From NCBI GenBank assembly GCA_025357875.1, contig JANYLK010000218.1, positions 62,001 through 126,000 of the forward strand: a DNA stretch of 64,000 nt, given 5' to 3'. The translations under genes were made by a program, and so were the position numbers. The notes under the pieces were generated by a model. The model worked only from the letters and a program-made list of their open reading frames with translations, did no database searches and was not told where the DNA came from. This document shows positions 52,817 through 60,045 of this stretch, one piece after another; position 1 is the first letter of the stretch, and every line of letters starts with the position of its first letter. Origin of the DNA: Granulicella sp. GTDB lineage: Bacteria > Acidobacteriota > Terriglobia > Terriglobales > Acidobacteriaceae.

Positions 52817-54063
52817 GGAGCGTTACTCCCACTGGAGTTGGCCGCAGTTTGCCTATTGTGAATCGCGACGGCGGCGCCATCCTGTAGTTTGTCAAAGCTG
52901 CTTGTTGCCAGCACATCTCCCGGATTGATGCGCTCAACCTGAGCCCTCTGGCCATCGATCACACCCTCGGTAATGGGCCTCATGTGCGCCTTATTATTGG
53001 CGAGAACATATACAAACGCGGCTTGACCGTTATGTTGTATTGCAGCGGTTGGGATCAGGGTCGCGCCAAACAGCGTCTTCACCAATAGACGCGCGTTCAC
53101 AAACTGATTGGGAAACAGCGATGAGTCCTTGTTCGCGAAAGACGCTCGCGCCTTCACCGTGCCTGTAGTCGTGTCGATCTGGTTGTCCAGGGTCAACAGG
53201 GTGCCCTTAGCCAGTTGCTTCAGATCGGTTCGATCGAAGGCATCCACTTCAAGCTTCGCCCTTTGCTGTAACCGCGGCTGGATTTGCCCGAGACTATCTT
53301 CGGCAATGGTGAAGACCACGGTAATTGGCTGGATCTGCGTGACCACGGCAAGAACCGTTGTCCCATTCGCCTGGACGACGTTGCCCGGATCAACGAGGCG
53401 CAAACCTATGCGGCCGGGAATAGGAGATGCGATGTGGCAAAAGTCGACCTGAATCTGGTCATACTGCACAGTACCCTCGTCATTGTGTACCGTTCCTTGA
53501 TCCTGCTGGACCAGCTTTTCCTGATCGTCGAGAGTCTGTTTGGGGATAGCGTTTCTTGCCCATGCCGCTTGATATCGGGCAAGGTTCATTTTTGCCTGGT
53601 CCAGCAGGCCTTGATCCCGCTCCAGAATGCCCTGAGCCTGGGCGAGAGTCGCTCTATACGGACGCGAATCTATCTCAATCAGGGGATCACCCTTGCGTAC
53701 GAGTTGACCTTCCTTGAAGTGAACGGCGGTCACAATGCCGTTGACCTGGCTTGTAATTGAGGACGTATAGACGGGCGTCACGGTCCCAATAGCGTCAATA
53801 TAGACGCCGATGTCTCCCTGCTGCGCGGTCGTCGAAGTAACAGCAACCGCTCCTCCTGCCGCATTTCGGCGGCCCGGCCCTTGTGCAGGAGCGGCCTCAT
53901 GATGGCGCAGAACGAGAAAAAATCCCGCCGCGAAGAAAGCTAACAGCGAAATCCATACCACAGCCCGAACACCATTGCGGCGAGTGGGTTTTTGTGGATC
54001 AGTCGAGGCAGGAAGTTGATGATCGGGATTGACGATCGGGGGCTGATTTGAATCCGATTGCAA
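52813..54063 (-). CDS. RND periplasmic adaptor (membrane fusion protein, MdtA-like)
   Basis: 416 residues from TTG 54063 with GGAG 6 nt upstream. An N-terminal membrane anchor (AVVWISLLAFFAAGFFLVL) is followed by the lipoyl half-motifs (VYTSSITSQVNGIVTAVHFKEGQLVRKGDPLIEIDSRPYRATLAQAQ), an alpha-hairpin, and the beta-barrel part with VTQIQPITVVFTIAEDSL and the LVDPGNVVQANGT turn. It joins the inner-membrane pump to the outer-membrane factor. It is first of the four-gene efflux operon. Confidence 0.93.
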   Translation of the reverse strand: MQSDSNQPPIVNPDHQLPASTDPQKPTRRNGVRAVVWISLLAFFAAGFFLVLRHHEAAPAQGPGRRNAAGGAVAVTSTTAQQGDIGVYIDAIGTVTPVYTSSITSQVNGIVTAVHFKEGQLVRKGDPLIEIDSRPYRATLAQAQGILERDQGLLDQAKMNLARYQAAWARNAIPKQTLDDQEKLVQQDQGTVHNDEGTVQYDQIQVDFCHIASPIPGRIGLRLVDPGNVVQANGTTVLAVVTQIQPITVVFTIAEDSLGQIQPRLQQRAKLEVDAFDRTDLKQLAKGTLLTLDNQIDTTTGTVKARASFANKDSSLFPNQFVNARLLVKTLFGATLIPTAAIQHNGQAAFVYVLANNKAHMRPITEGVIDGQRAQVERINPGDVLATSSFDKLQDGAAVAIHNRQTAANSSGSNAP

Positions 54064-54386
54064 TGCATTCTCCAGTCAAAGCACGTGAGACCGCGCTGCC
54101 CCACAACACTTGCAGCTTACGGAGATTGACGGATCAACCCCGTCGTTTAGTTTCAGGCCTGCTACGGCATTCTGAATAGACGGATACAGAAACATATACT
54201 TTCATCCCAGTTTATCTCAGCGCAAGACGCTTTGATCATGGCGAATTGGATGTCATGAAATACGCCTTCTTTACTCGATCTGCTGTCGTTAACGCAAACT
54301 TTCACGAAGCTACAACACTCTGCGCAATGTTCACAAACTCTTCTCAAGGTTTTCAATCCGTGTTCACCCTGGTGGGACGCATAGCG
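54064..54386. other. Intergenic region upstream of the efflux operon
   Basis: The 323 bp contain no gene I can support. The sequence is more AT-rich than its surroundings and should carry the promoter of the minus-strand efflux operon. Small ORFs here (64 and 114 codons) lack coding character. No regulator gene of the TetR or MarR type is adjacent. Confidence 0.5.
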
Positions 54387-55574
54387 TCAGAGATCTCGCT
54401 TTGCATGGTCGCGGAGCTCATTCAGGGGGTAGAAGGTGCCACGCCAAGCGACGCCGCCACGGAGCATAGTGGCCACCATCGATCGCAGCATAGAATATGC
54501 CAATACAACCGCACCAACCGGAAAAGAAATCGCGTAAAGCGGCGAGATCTGGCTGGAACGACCGGAGAGTATATACAGACCGAAGACTGAGCCTAAAGCG
54601 ATCAATTCAGGAATAAGTGTCAGACGCATCGCCAGAAAGCCGATCGGAGCTACGCAGAAGACCACCATCCCCACGGCCCCCGCAAGCAGCATTTCCGGCC
54701 GGAATCGGAAGACAGCAAAGAGATTCTTGGTCATGCCGATAACGATGCCTAGAGCGCCGGCTGCCCAGTGAACGCTAACCATTCCCGGAGCGGTTGCGAC
54801 TCGCTGGCGAAGACCCACGCGCTTCACCCTGCGACCGAGAGCCAGGTCTTCGAGGATCTCCATTGGAGCTACCTCAAAGCCGCCGAGTTGCTGATATGCG
54901 GACGTGCGAATCAAGTTGAAGGCGCCTACACCGATCGCGTCACGCTTGGCTGCAGGGTCAGCGACGCGCCACAGTCGAACCGCCCAAAGGCTCATCACCT
55001 GTAGATAGGCCAGAATTATCCCTTCGCCGACAGTCTTGACGATGGTGGTCGGCAGCAAGACAAAATGATCGGCGTTGGCGCTCACAGCGTTGGCAAGTGA
55101 GCGACGGATCGCGTCAGACCGGAAGATAATATCGGCATCTGTGAAGAGCAGGTAATCAGGATTGTGGTCAGCGATCGCGGCGCGGGCAGCAACCGACATC
55201 GCATGTGTCTTGCCCAGCCAGTTTGCCGGGAGTTCGGAGATGCTGATGACCTCGAGACAATTGCTGTTTTCACGGGCGAGTCTGCCCATAAGAGCGCCCG
55301 TCTGGTCGGTGGAGCGATCGTCCACAGCAACGATGCGGAGTTGCGCGTAGTCCTGCGCTAGCAAAGACTGTAGGCATCCAGACACGTTTGCGGCCTCGTT
55401 GCGAGCCGGAACGATCACGATGACGGACGGACTGCCCGCCGGTGAAACGTCATACCTAGGTGCCAGCAGATTGGGAATGGTGGCAAGGCCTCGCGCGGCT
55501 TCTACCAGCTTTGACAGCCAGGCGAGCGCGACAAGCCAAGCGCAAACGATGAGGACCGGATGAAGAAGATGCAT
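54387..55574 (-). CDS. Glycosyltransferase family 2 protein (HpnB-like)
   Basis: 395 residues with an N-terminal membrane helix, a GT-A domain and three or four C-terminal helices. The donor-binding region has SVIVIVPARNEAANVSGCLQSLLAQDY, VDDRSTDQTGALM, the metal-binding DADIIF and the acceptor motif MEILEDLALGRRVKRVG (ED). This layout resembles the hopanoid-associated HpnB proteins; no other hopanoid gene is nearby. It may add a sugar to a lipid at the inner membrane. It is 38 bp downstream of the MFS gene on the same strand. Confidence 0.83.
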   Translation of the reverse strand: MHLLHPVLIVCAWLVALAWLSKLVEAARGLATIPNLLAPRYDVSPAGSPSVIVIVPARNEAANVSGCLQSLLAQDYAQLRIVAVDDRSTDQTGALMGRLARENSNCLEVISISELPANWLGKTHAMSVAARAAIADHNPDYLLFTDADIIFRSDAIRRSLANAVSANADHFVLLPTTIVKTVGEGIILAYLQVMSLWAVRLWRVADPAAKRDAIGVGAFNLIRTSAYQQLGGFEVAPMEILEDLALGRRVKRVGLRQRVATAPGMVSVHWAAGALGIVIGMTKNLFAVFRFRPEMLLAGAVGMVVFCVAPIGFLAMRLTLIPELIALGSVFGLYILSGRSSQISPLYAISFPVGAVVLAYSMLRSMVATMLRGGVAWRGTFYPLNELRDHAKRDL

Positions 55575-55612
55575 TGAGTTAGGTTCTCACTTCCGGCGGC
55601 TGCATGGGTAAT

Positions 55613-56905
55613 TCACGCGGGATCCATGCCGGAAGGAAGGCTATGCTCATAGCGGCCTCCAATGAAAAGCAGGACGGCTGCGATGAGCATGGTTAGGAGT
55701 GTCAGTCCAAGGCCCGTCGAGAGCGTGGACCTGTCACTGACAATGCCGATCAACTTGGGCGAAGGCGTGTCGCCAAGCGCGTGGATCATGAGTATCTCGA
55801 TGGCTATGGCAGAGGAGCGGATCGATGCTGGAACCGCGTTGATGATCGCCGCATTGAGCGGTCCCATGCCGAGGAAGATCAGGAACATGGCAACCGCGAG
55901 TGCAGGTAGCATCGTCGCTCGCGGGCCAAAGAAGCACAAGACAGCAGGCGGAACAGTAAGTCCGGCAGACCAGGCTGATACCAGGAAAAGTGCGCGATGA
56001 TTGGTGCGTAGCCAGCGCTGGGCGATCCATCCCCCGATGGCTGTTCCGCCGAGTCCGCCGATCGCCGTGATGGCGCCGAGCGTGATGCCGACAGACGTGG
56101 GAGCGAAGCCACTGCGCTCCAGGAAAGACGGCATCCACGCGGAGATTCCACCCAGCGAGAACGTGACCATTGCCATGCCGAGCGTTGCGTACATGTAACG
56201 TGGATTGACGGCCAGTTTTGCGATCATTCGCAGACTGTCGCGGACGGTTTGGCTGAAGCTGTGCGCGGATTCTTTGGGTTGCGCGTCAGGATGAGGATCG
56301 CTGGCGCCGCGCGCTGGTTCCTTCAACAGAAACACCATCACGATCGCGATGGTCAGACCCGGAACCGCCGAGACGTAGAACGGCATACGCCAGCCGAACT
56401 TCGAGCCGATGATCTCCCCAATCAGGTAGCCGATCGCGGCACCAACAGGAATTGCTGTGTAGAAGATGGTGAGGATGCGATTGCGCTGGTCCTCGGGATA
56501 GAAGTCCGAGAGCAGGGCGGGTGCGTAGATTCCGAGCGATGCTTCGCCGATGCCAAGGATCGCATGCCGGAAGAGAAGCGAATTGAATACGTGGACTGTT
56601 CCGGTAAGGATGTTGACGGTGCTGATGGCAACCGCGCAAATGATCAGGAGCGGCTTACGCGGGAGATGATCGCCGAGCCAGCCGGTGAACGGCGCGGACA
56701 GCATGTACGTTAGAAAAAACCAGAAAGTGATTGAACCGATCTGCGAATCGGAGACCCCAAACTCCTTCTTGACGAGTTCCTGAACGCCCGGAAGGATATA
56801 GCGATCGATGTAGTTGACCAAATTGAGCGCGGTGAGCAAAACGAGCGCGGTGGTCGCTCCGGCGACGGAGCGGAGCGGAAACCTGGGCTTGGTCGCGGCG
56901 GCCAT
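55613..56905 (-). CDS. MFS transporter, Spinster-like
   Basis: 430 residues with 12 predicted membrane helices. N-terminal LNLVNYIDRYILPGVQELVKKEFGVSDSQIG and the loop GWLGDHLPRKPLL match the Spinster/lysophospholipid-sphingolipid-type MFS group, as do GIGEASLGIYAPALLSDFYPEDQRNRILTIFYTAIPVGAAIGYLIGE and MGPLNAAIINAVPASIRSSA. Substrate is unknown; a lipid or sugar phosphate is plausible from the group. It lies between queF and the glycosyltransferase, same strand, with short gaps. Confidence 0.88.
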   Translation of the reverse strand: MAAATKPRFPLRSVAGATTALVLLTALNLVNYIDRYILPGVQELVKKEFGVSDSQIGSITFWFFLTYMLSAPFTGWLGDHLPRKPLLIICAVAISTVNILTGTVHVFNSLLFRHAILGIGEASLGIYAPALLSDFYPEDQRNRILTIFYTAIPVGAAIGYLIGEIIGSKFGWRMPFYVSAVPGLTIAIVMVFLLKEPARGASDPHPDAQPKESAHSFSQTVRDSLRMIAKLAVNPRYMYATLGMAMVTFSLGGISAWMPSFLERSGFAPTSVGITLGAITAIGGLGGTAIGGWIAQRWLRTNHRALFLVSAWSAGLTVPPAVLCFFGPRATMLPALAVAMFLIFLGMGPLNAAIINAVPASIRSSAIAIEILMIHALGDTPSPKLIGIVSDRSTLSTGLGLTLLTMLIAAVLLFIGGRYEHSLPSGMDPA

Positions 56906-56940
56906 CTTTGGGCAGAATAGCAGGCTCCGTGACCGCCTGC

Positions 56941-57345
56941 CTAAGTAACGTCAGGCCGGGGATAGGTGGCTTCGACTATGGTCGAAATTCCGCCGCGCGG
57001 GCGAAAGTCGCCGACAACCTTTGCCCAGACTGGCTTGCAGGATTTGACTACATCGTCGAGAACTTGATTGACGATATTCTCCTGAAAAATGCCGAGGTTG
57101 CGATAGGTGAAGAGATATTCTTTTAGACTTTTCAGCTCCATGCAGTGTTCGCGCGGCATGTAGCGGATCGTAAGGCGCCCAAAGTCGGGCAAACCTGTCT
57201 TCGGGCAGACCGAGGTAAATTCGGGATCGTCGACGAGAATCTCGTATGCGCGAAACTGATTCGCCCAAGTGTCGATGGAAGGAAATTTTGTATCTAAACC
57301 TGCTGCGGCGTGGGTGTCGGTGTAGCCGGTTTTCTGGGTGGGCAT
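56941..57345 (-). CDS. queF: NADPH-dependent 7-cyano-7-deazaguanine reductase QueF
   Basis: 134 residues, the short (type I, YkvM-like) form. The catalytic Cys is in FTSVCPKTGLPDFG, with the catalytic Asp in the same motif; the family signature ELKSLKEYLFTYRNLGIFQE follows. It reduces preQ0 to preQ1 in queuosine synthesis, in the cytoplasm. No other que gene is in the window. Confidence 0.96.
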   Translation of the reverse strand: MPTQKTGYTDTHAAAGLDTKFPSIDTWANQFRAYEILVDDPEFTSVCPKTGLPDFGRLTIRYMPREHCMELKSLKEYLFTYRNLGIFQENIVNQVLDDVVKSCKPVWAKVVGDFRPRGGISTIVEATYPRPDVT

Positions 57346-57372
57346 ATTGTTATCTTATCTTTCGCGCAGTTA

Positions 57373-57416
57373 CAAGGCCAAATACAGAGATTCTCAGCTG
57401 CGCTCAGAATGACGAC
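57373..57416. repeat. Dispersed 44-bp repeat, copy 2 (intergenic)
   Basis: CAAGGCCAAATACAGAGATT continues into CTCAGCTGCGCTCAGAATGA, the same element as at 13055, 59302 and 59925 and in the same orientation. It lies between queF and the M48 protease gene. Confidence 0.7.
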
Positions 57417-57446
57417 GCAAGTAGTAGGTTGCAGGCCTATATCGAC

Positions 57447-58700
57447 CTAGTCGCGACGACCGAGGGTTGGGCGGTCGTCACCGGAGGTAGAGGTTCCGCT
57501 GGGGCTGTTTGGATCGTTGTTGGTTCCACCGACGCGACGGAGGGTGGGCTTATTTCCGCCACTCTTGTCATTGAGCTTGCGCTTGTTCTCGATGCGAGCT
57601 AGGCGTGTCTTGATGTCGTCGAATTCGCTGGTTGTCACGACGTAATCGGGACGCGCCGGCATGATCGTGGCAATCTCGGTCTCAGAATGCCTGATGCGGT
57701 CTGGCGTCTGCGGGTGGTCGGCAAAAACCTTTGCTAGCGTGCCGGGTTTGTGCTTCTCCAGCGCGTCAATCTTTTCGAAGAACTGGATGAAGGCCTGCGG
57801 GTCGTAGCCGGCCTTATACATGTATTGCAGGCCGAGCCAGTCGGCTTCGGATTCAAATTCGCGTGAGAATTCAAGGAAGCTGATAGGTACAGCGAGTTGA
57901 GCTGCCTCGTAGATACCGTAGCCGGTCCACGAGCCCTGGGTGAATATGATCAGCGGGATAGAACCGATCTGTGCGTAGTTCATGCGGGTCATCTCGCGGG
58001 CTGCGTGGTGGGCGCAAACGTGAGCAGTCTCATGGGCCATAACGCCGGCCAGTTCAGCCTCTTCGTCGGCCGCCATAATAAGGCCGGAGTTGACATAGAA
58101 GAATCCGCCGGGAAGCGCCATTGCGTTGATCTCGTCGGAATCGATGACCTTTATCGTGAAGGGCACTTTGCAGTCGGAGTTTTTGACAATGTTCTGGCCG
58201 ACGCGGTTGACGTACTCGACAACGACCGGGTCGGTGACGAGGTGGGCTGACTTCTCTATCTCCATCGAATACTGTTTGCCCATTCCGATTTCGCCATTGA
58301 CAGAGTACCAATTGCCGAGGCCGCGTTTGCCAATGTTGCGGGTGCCGACTGCGTCAACGTCGTCTTCGCTTCCCTTTTTAATGTGCGGGTCGAGCGCCTC
58401 GCCCGGTGACGGCAACACGTCAGTTTTTGTTTTTGGCGCTGGGACCTTAGCGGCGCTAGCCTTGGCCGGATCAGTCTTGATGGGGTCCGTTCCCGTTCCT
58501 GGCAATTTAACCGGGGCGGGGCTAGCGGCATCGCCCGAAGGTATTGTGCTTGTTTGCACCGATGGTGTGGACACCGGAGCGGAGGTACCGGGCGGTGGCG
58601 CTGCCGGATTGGAAGGCTGCTGAGCGAACGAGTGGGACGCCAGCGCGAGCGCGGCGACGGTGAGCAGAGCGGCGAGGCCGAACTGGAAACGAGGACGCAT
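57447..58700 (-). CDS. M48 family metalloprotease (secreted, BepA-like)
   Basis: ATG 58700 (MRPRFQFGLAALLTVAALALASHSFA) has GGAGAAAG 7 nt upstream and begins with a signal peptide; a longer frame to 58856 is rejected. 417 residues. After a Pro/Ala-rich linker the protease domain holds GGFFYVNSGLIMAADEEAELAGVMAHETAHVCAHH, with the zinc-binding HExxH as HETAH, and the third ligand in FESEADWLGLQYM. The C-terminus is again Pro/Ser/Gly-rich. It probably acts in periplasmic or outer-membrane protein quality control, like BepA, but has no TPR region. Confidence 0.9.
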   Translation of the reverse strand: MRPRFQFGLAALLTVAALALASHSFAQQPSNPAAPPPGTSAPVSTPSVQTSTIPSGDAASPAPVKLPGTGTDPIKTDPAKASAAKVPAPKTKTDVLPSPGEALDPHIKKGSEDDVDAVGTRNIGKRGLGNWYSVNGEIGMGKQYSMEIEKSAHLVTDPVVVEYVNRVGQNIVKNSDCKVPFTIKVIDSDEINAMALPGGFFYVNSGLIMAADEEAELAGVMAHETAHVCAHHAAREMTRMNYAQIGSIPLIIFTQGSWTGYGIYEAAQLAVPISFLEFSREFESEADWLGLQYMYKAGYDPQAFIQFFEKIDALEKHKPGTLAKVFADHPQTPDRIRHSETEIATIMPARPDYVVTTSEFDDIKTRLARIENKRKLNDKSGGNKPTLRRVGGTNNDPNSPSGTSTSGDDRPTLGRRD

Positions 58701-58849
58701 AATCTTTCTCCGGGAGGATCGCGCTACCTGCGGACGAGCGCAACTCAGCACCTCTTTAGACGCAGTATGCGCCAATCTAGTAAGCATTGGCATAATTCCC
58801 CTCCCGTCCCAGGGGGTACCTATAGCTAACTCTCTTTGCTGCAGCATGT

Positions 58850-59428
58850 TCACCAAGTATTGTAGGACGTTCCATCAGTGGCATTGGCCTGGGCGCCGGA
58901 ATGGACGTCGTCAATGCCCCCGGAATCGGTCTGGTCAATCGAACTAAGAGTGTCGGACTGGCTGGTAATCCAGGAGTCACTGCGACCGGTGATGGGGTCC
59001 TTGGGGAGGGCCTTAAGGTAACCGGAACTGACGAGATCTTCCAGGCTCTGGGGTGCCTTCTGCTTATCGACGGTGTAGGAGCCGATGGCGGTGCGCATGA
59101 CTTGTAGATCTTCTCGAAGCACGGCTTCTTTTGCGGCTTTGACGTTGCGAGTGTAGGACGGGACCGCCATAGCCGCGAGGGTGGCGATGATCATCATGAC
59201 GATAAGCAGTTCGAGGAGGGTAAAGCCGGATTCCAGGCACGAGGGTCCAGGTTTGAGGTTCGAAGGCCGCAAGCGGGGTGCCGTGGGGAGGGGATGAAAC
59301 CCAAGGGCAAAATGCCGAGATTCTTCGCGGCGCTCAGACTGACACGGGTGGCTGGCTGGGGACTGGTCGCTGTGCTCGGAATGACCGTGAGGCTCGAGCG
59401 GGGGCGCGGGTTGGAGTGGGTTCACCAT
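58850..59428 (-). CDS. Type II secretion/type IV pilus-like pseudopilin (GspG-like), first from the 3' side
   Basis: 192 residues from ATG 59428, which overlaps the end of the upstream pseudopilin gene (ATGGTGA). The prepilin site is G68/FTLLELLIVMMIIATLAAMAVPSY with Glu at +5. Mature length is 124. The C-terminal part (QSLEDLVSSGYLKALPKDPITG) is the GspG pattern and ends in YNTW. The leader of 68 residues is far longer than the usual 6-25 because of an in-frame repeat copy (59302-59345). TTG 59272 would give a 16-residue leader. Confidence 0.85.
   Translation of the reverse strand: MVNPLQPAPPLEPHGHSEHSDQSPASHPCQSERREESRHFALGFHPLPTAPRLRPSNLKPGPSCLESGFTLLELLIVMMIIATLAAMAVPSYTRNVKAAKEAVLREDLQVMRTAIGSYTVDKQKAPQSLEDLVSSGYLKALPKDPITGRSDSWITSQSDTLSSIDQTDSGGIDDVHSGAQANATDGTSYNTW
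59302..59345. repeat. Dispersed 44-bp repeat, copy 3, inside a pseudopilin leader
   Basis: CAAGGGCAAAATGCCGAGAT and the following TCTTCGCGGCGCTCAGACTG match the other copies. On the coding (minus) strand it reads SERREESRHFALG in the frame of the pseudopilin. Confidence 0.75.
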
Positions 59429-60045
59429 GTGCTGTACTTTGTCCCGTCCAGGGCTGTGCCGGCGCTCTTGGTATACACGTCAAAGACGTTTTGCCCGCCC
59501 CAACTCTCGGCGTCGGCGTCGTCCTGATTGGATCGGAGGCCCCACTCGGTCGACCGGGTCATGGGGTCGGTGGGGACGGCTCGCAGGAAGCGGACTTTTT
59601 TAGCTTGAACGTCTACGCCATCGACGAGGGTCTGCAGGTCGGGAGGGTATCCTGCGCTGTCCGTCTTTAACTGAATGGCTCCACGGTCAGCTGCGTCTTT
59701 GTACCGGTCGACGGCATCGCGCATCTCCCAGAGGTCGCGACGGAGTTCGCGTTCTTTTTCGCGCTTGACCTGAAACTTGGCCATGGGCAGGGCGGCGGTC
59801 GCGAGTATGCCGACGATAGCGACCGTGATGATGAGTTCGATGAGGGTGAGGCCGGAATCCGAGTTCGGGGTTCGAGATTCGAGGTTTGAGGTGGGCAGGC
59901 TGGGACCGCTTGAGGCGGCCGGCGCAGAGGCGAAATGGGCGGATTCTTCGCTGCGCTCAAAATGGCAACGGCGGCGGAATCGAACGCGATGCCCTGACAC
60001 CCTGCTTGTTGGATCCTGAGCCTTGGACCTCACGTTCCACCTCAC
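59422..60045 (-). CDS. Type II secretion/type IV pilus-like pseudopilin (GspG-like), second from the 3' side
   Basis: 207 residues from GTG 60045, which overlaps the TGA of the secretin gene (GTGA). The prepilin cleavage site is G65/LTLIELIITVAIVGILATAALP with Glu at +5; mature length 142. The mature part has the GspG-like helix RREKERELRRDLWEMRDAVDRYKD, PPDLQTLVDGVDV and RAVPTDPMTRSTEWGLRS, and ends in YSTW. Its 65-residue leader also holds a copy of the dispersed repeat (59925-59968), in the same frame as in the neighbour. The two pseudopilins are probably old duplicates. Confidence 0.85.
   Translation of the reverse strand: MRWNVRSKAQDPTSRVSGHRVRFRRRCHFERSEESAHFASAPAASSGPSLPTSNLESRTPNSDSGLTLIELIITVAIVGILATAALPMAKFQVKREKERELRRDLWEMRDAVDRYKDAADRGAIQLKTDSAGYPPDLQTLVDGVDVQAKKVRFLRAVPTDPMTRSTEWGLRSNQDDADAESWGGQNVFDVYTKSAGTALDGTKYSTW
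59925..59968. repeat. Dispersed 44-bp repeat, copy 4, inside a pseudopilin leader
   Basis: CAGAGGCGAAATGGGCGGAT then TCTTCGCTGCGCTCAAAATG. On the coding strand it reads CHFERSEESAHFAS, the same frame as copy 3. Confidence 0.75.

Noticed and set aside
54162..54356. 64-codon minus-strand ORF upstream of the efflux operon
   Set aside because: Composition is not coding-like, no ribosome site, and no recognisable motif.
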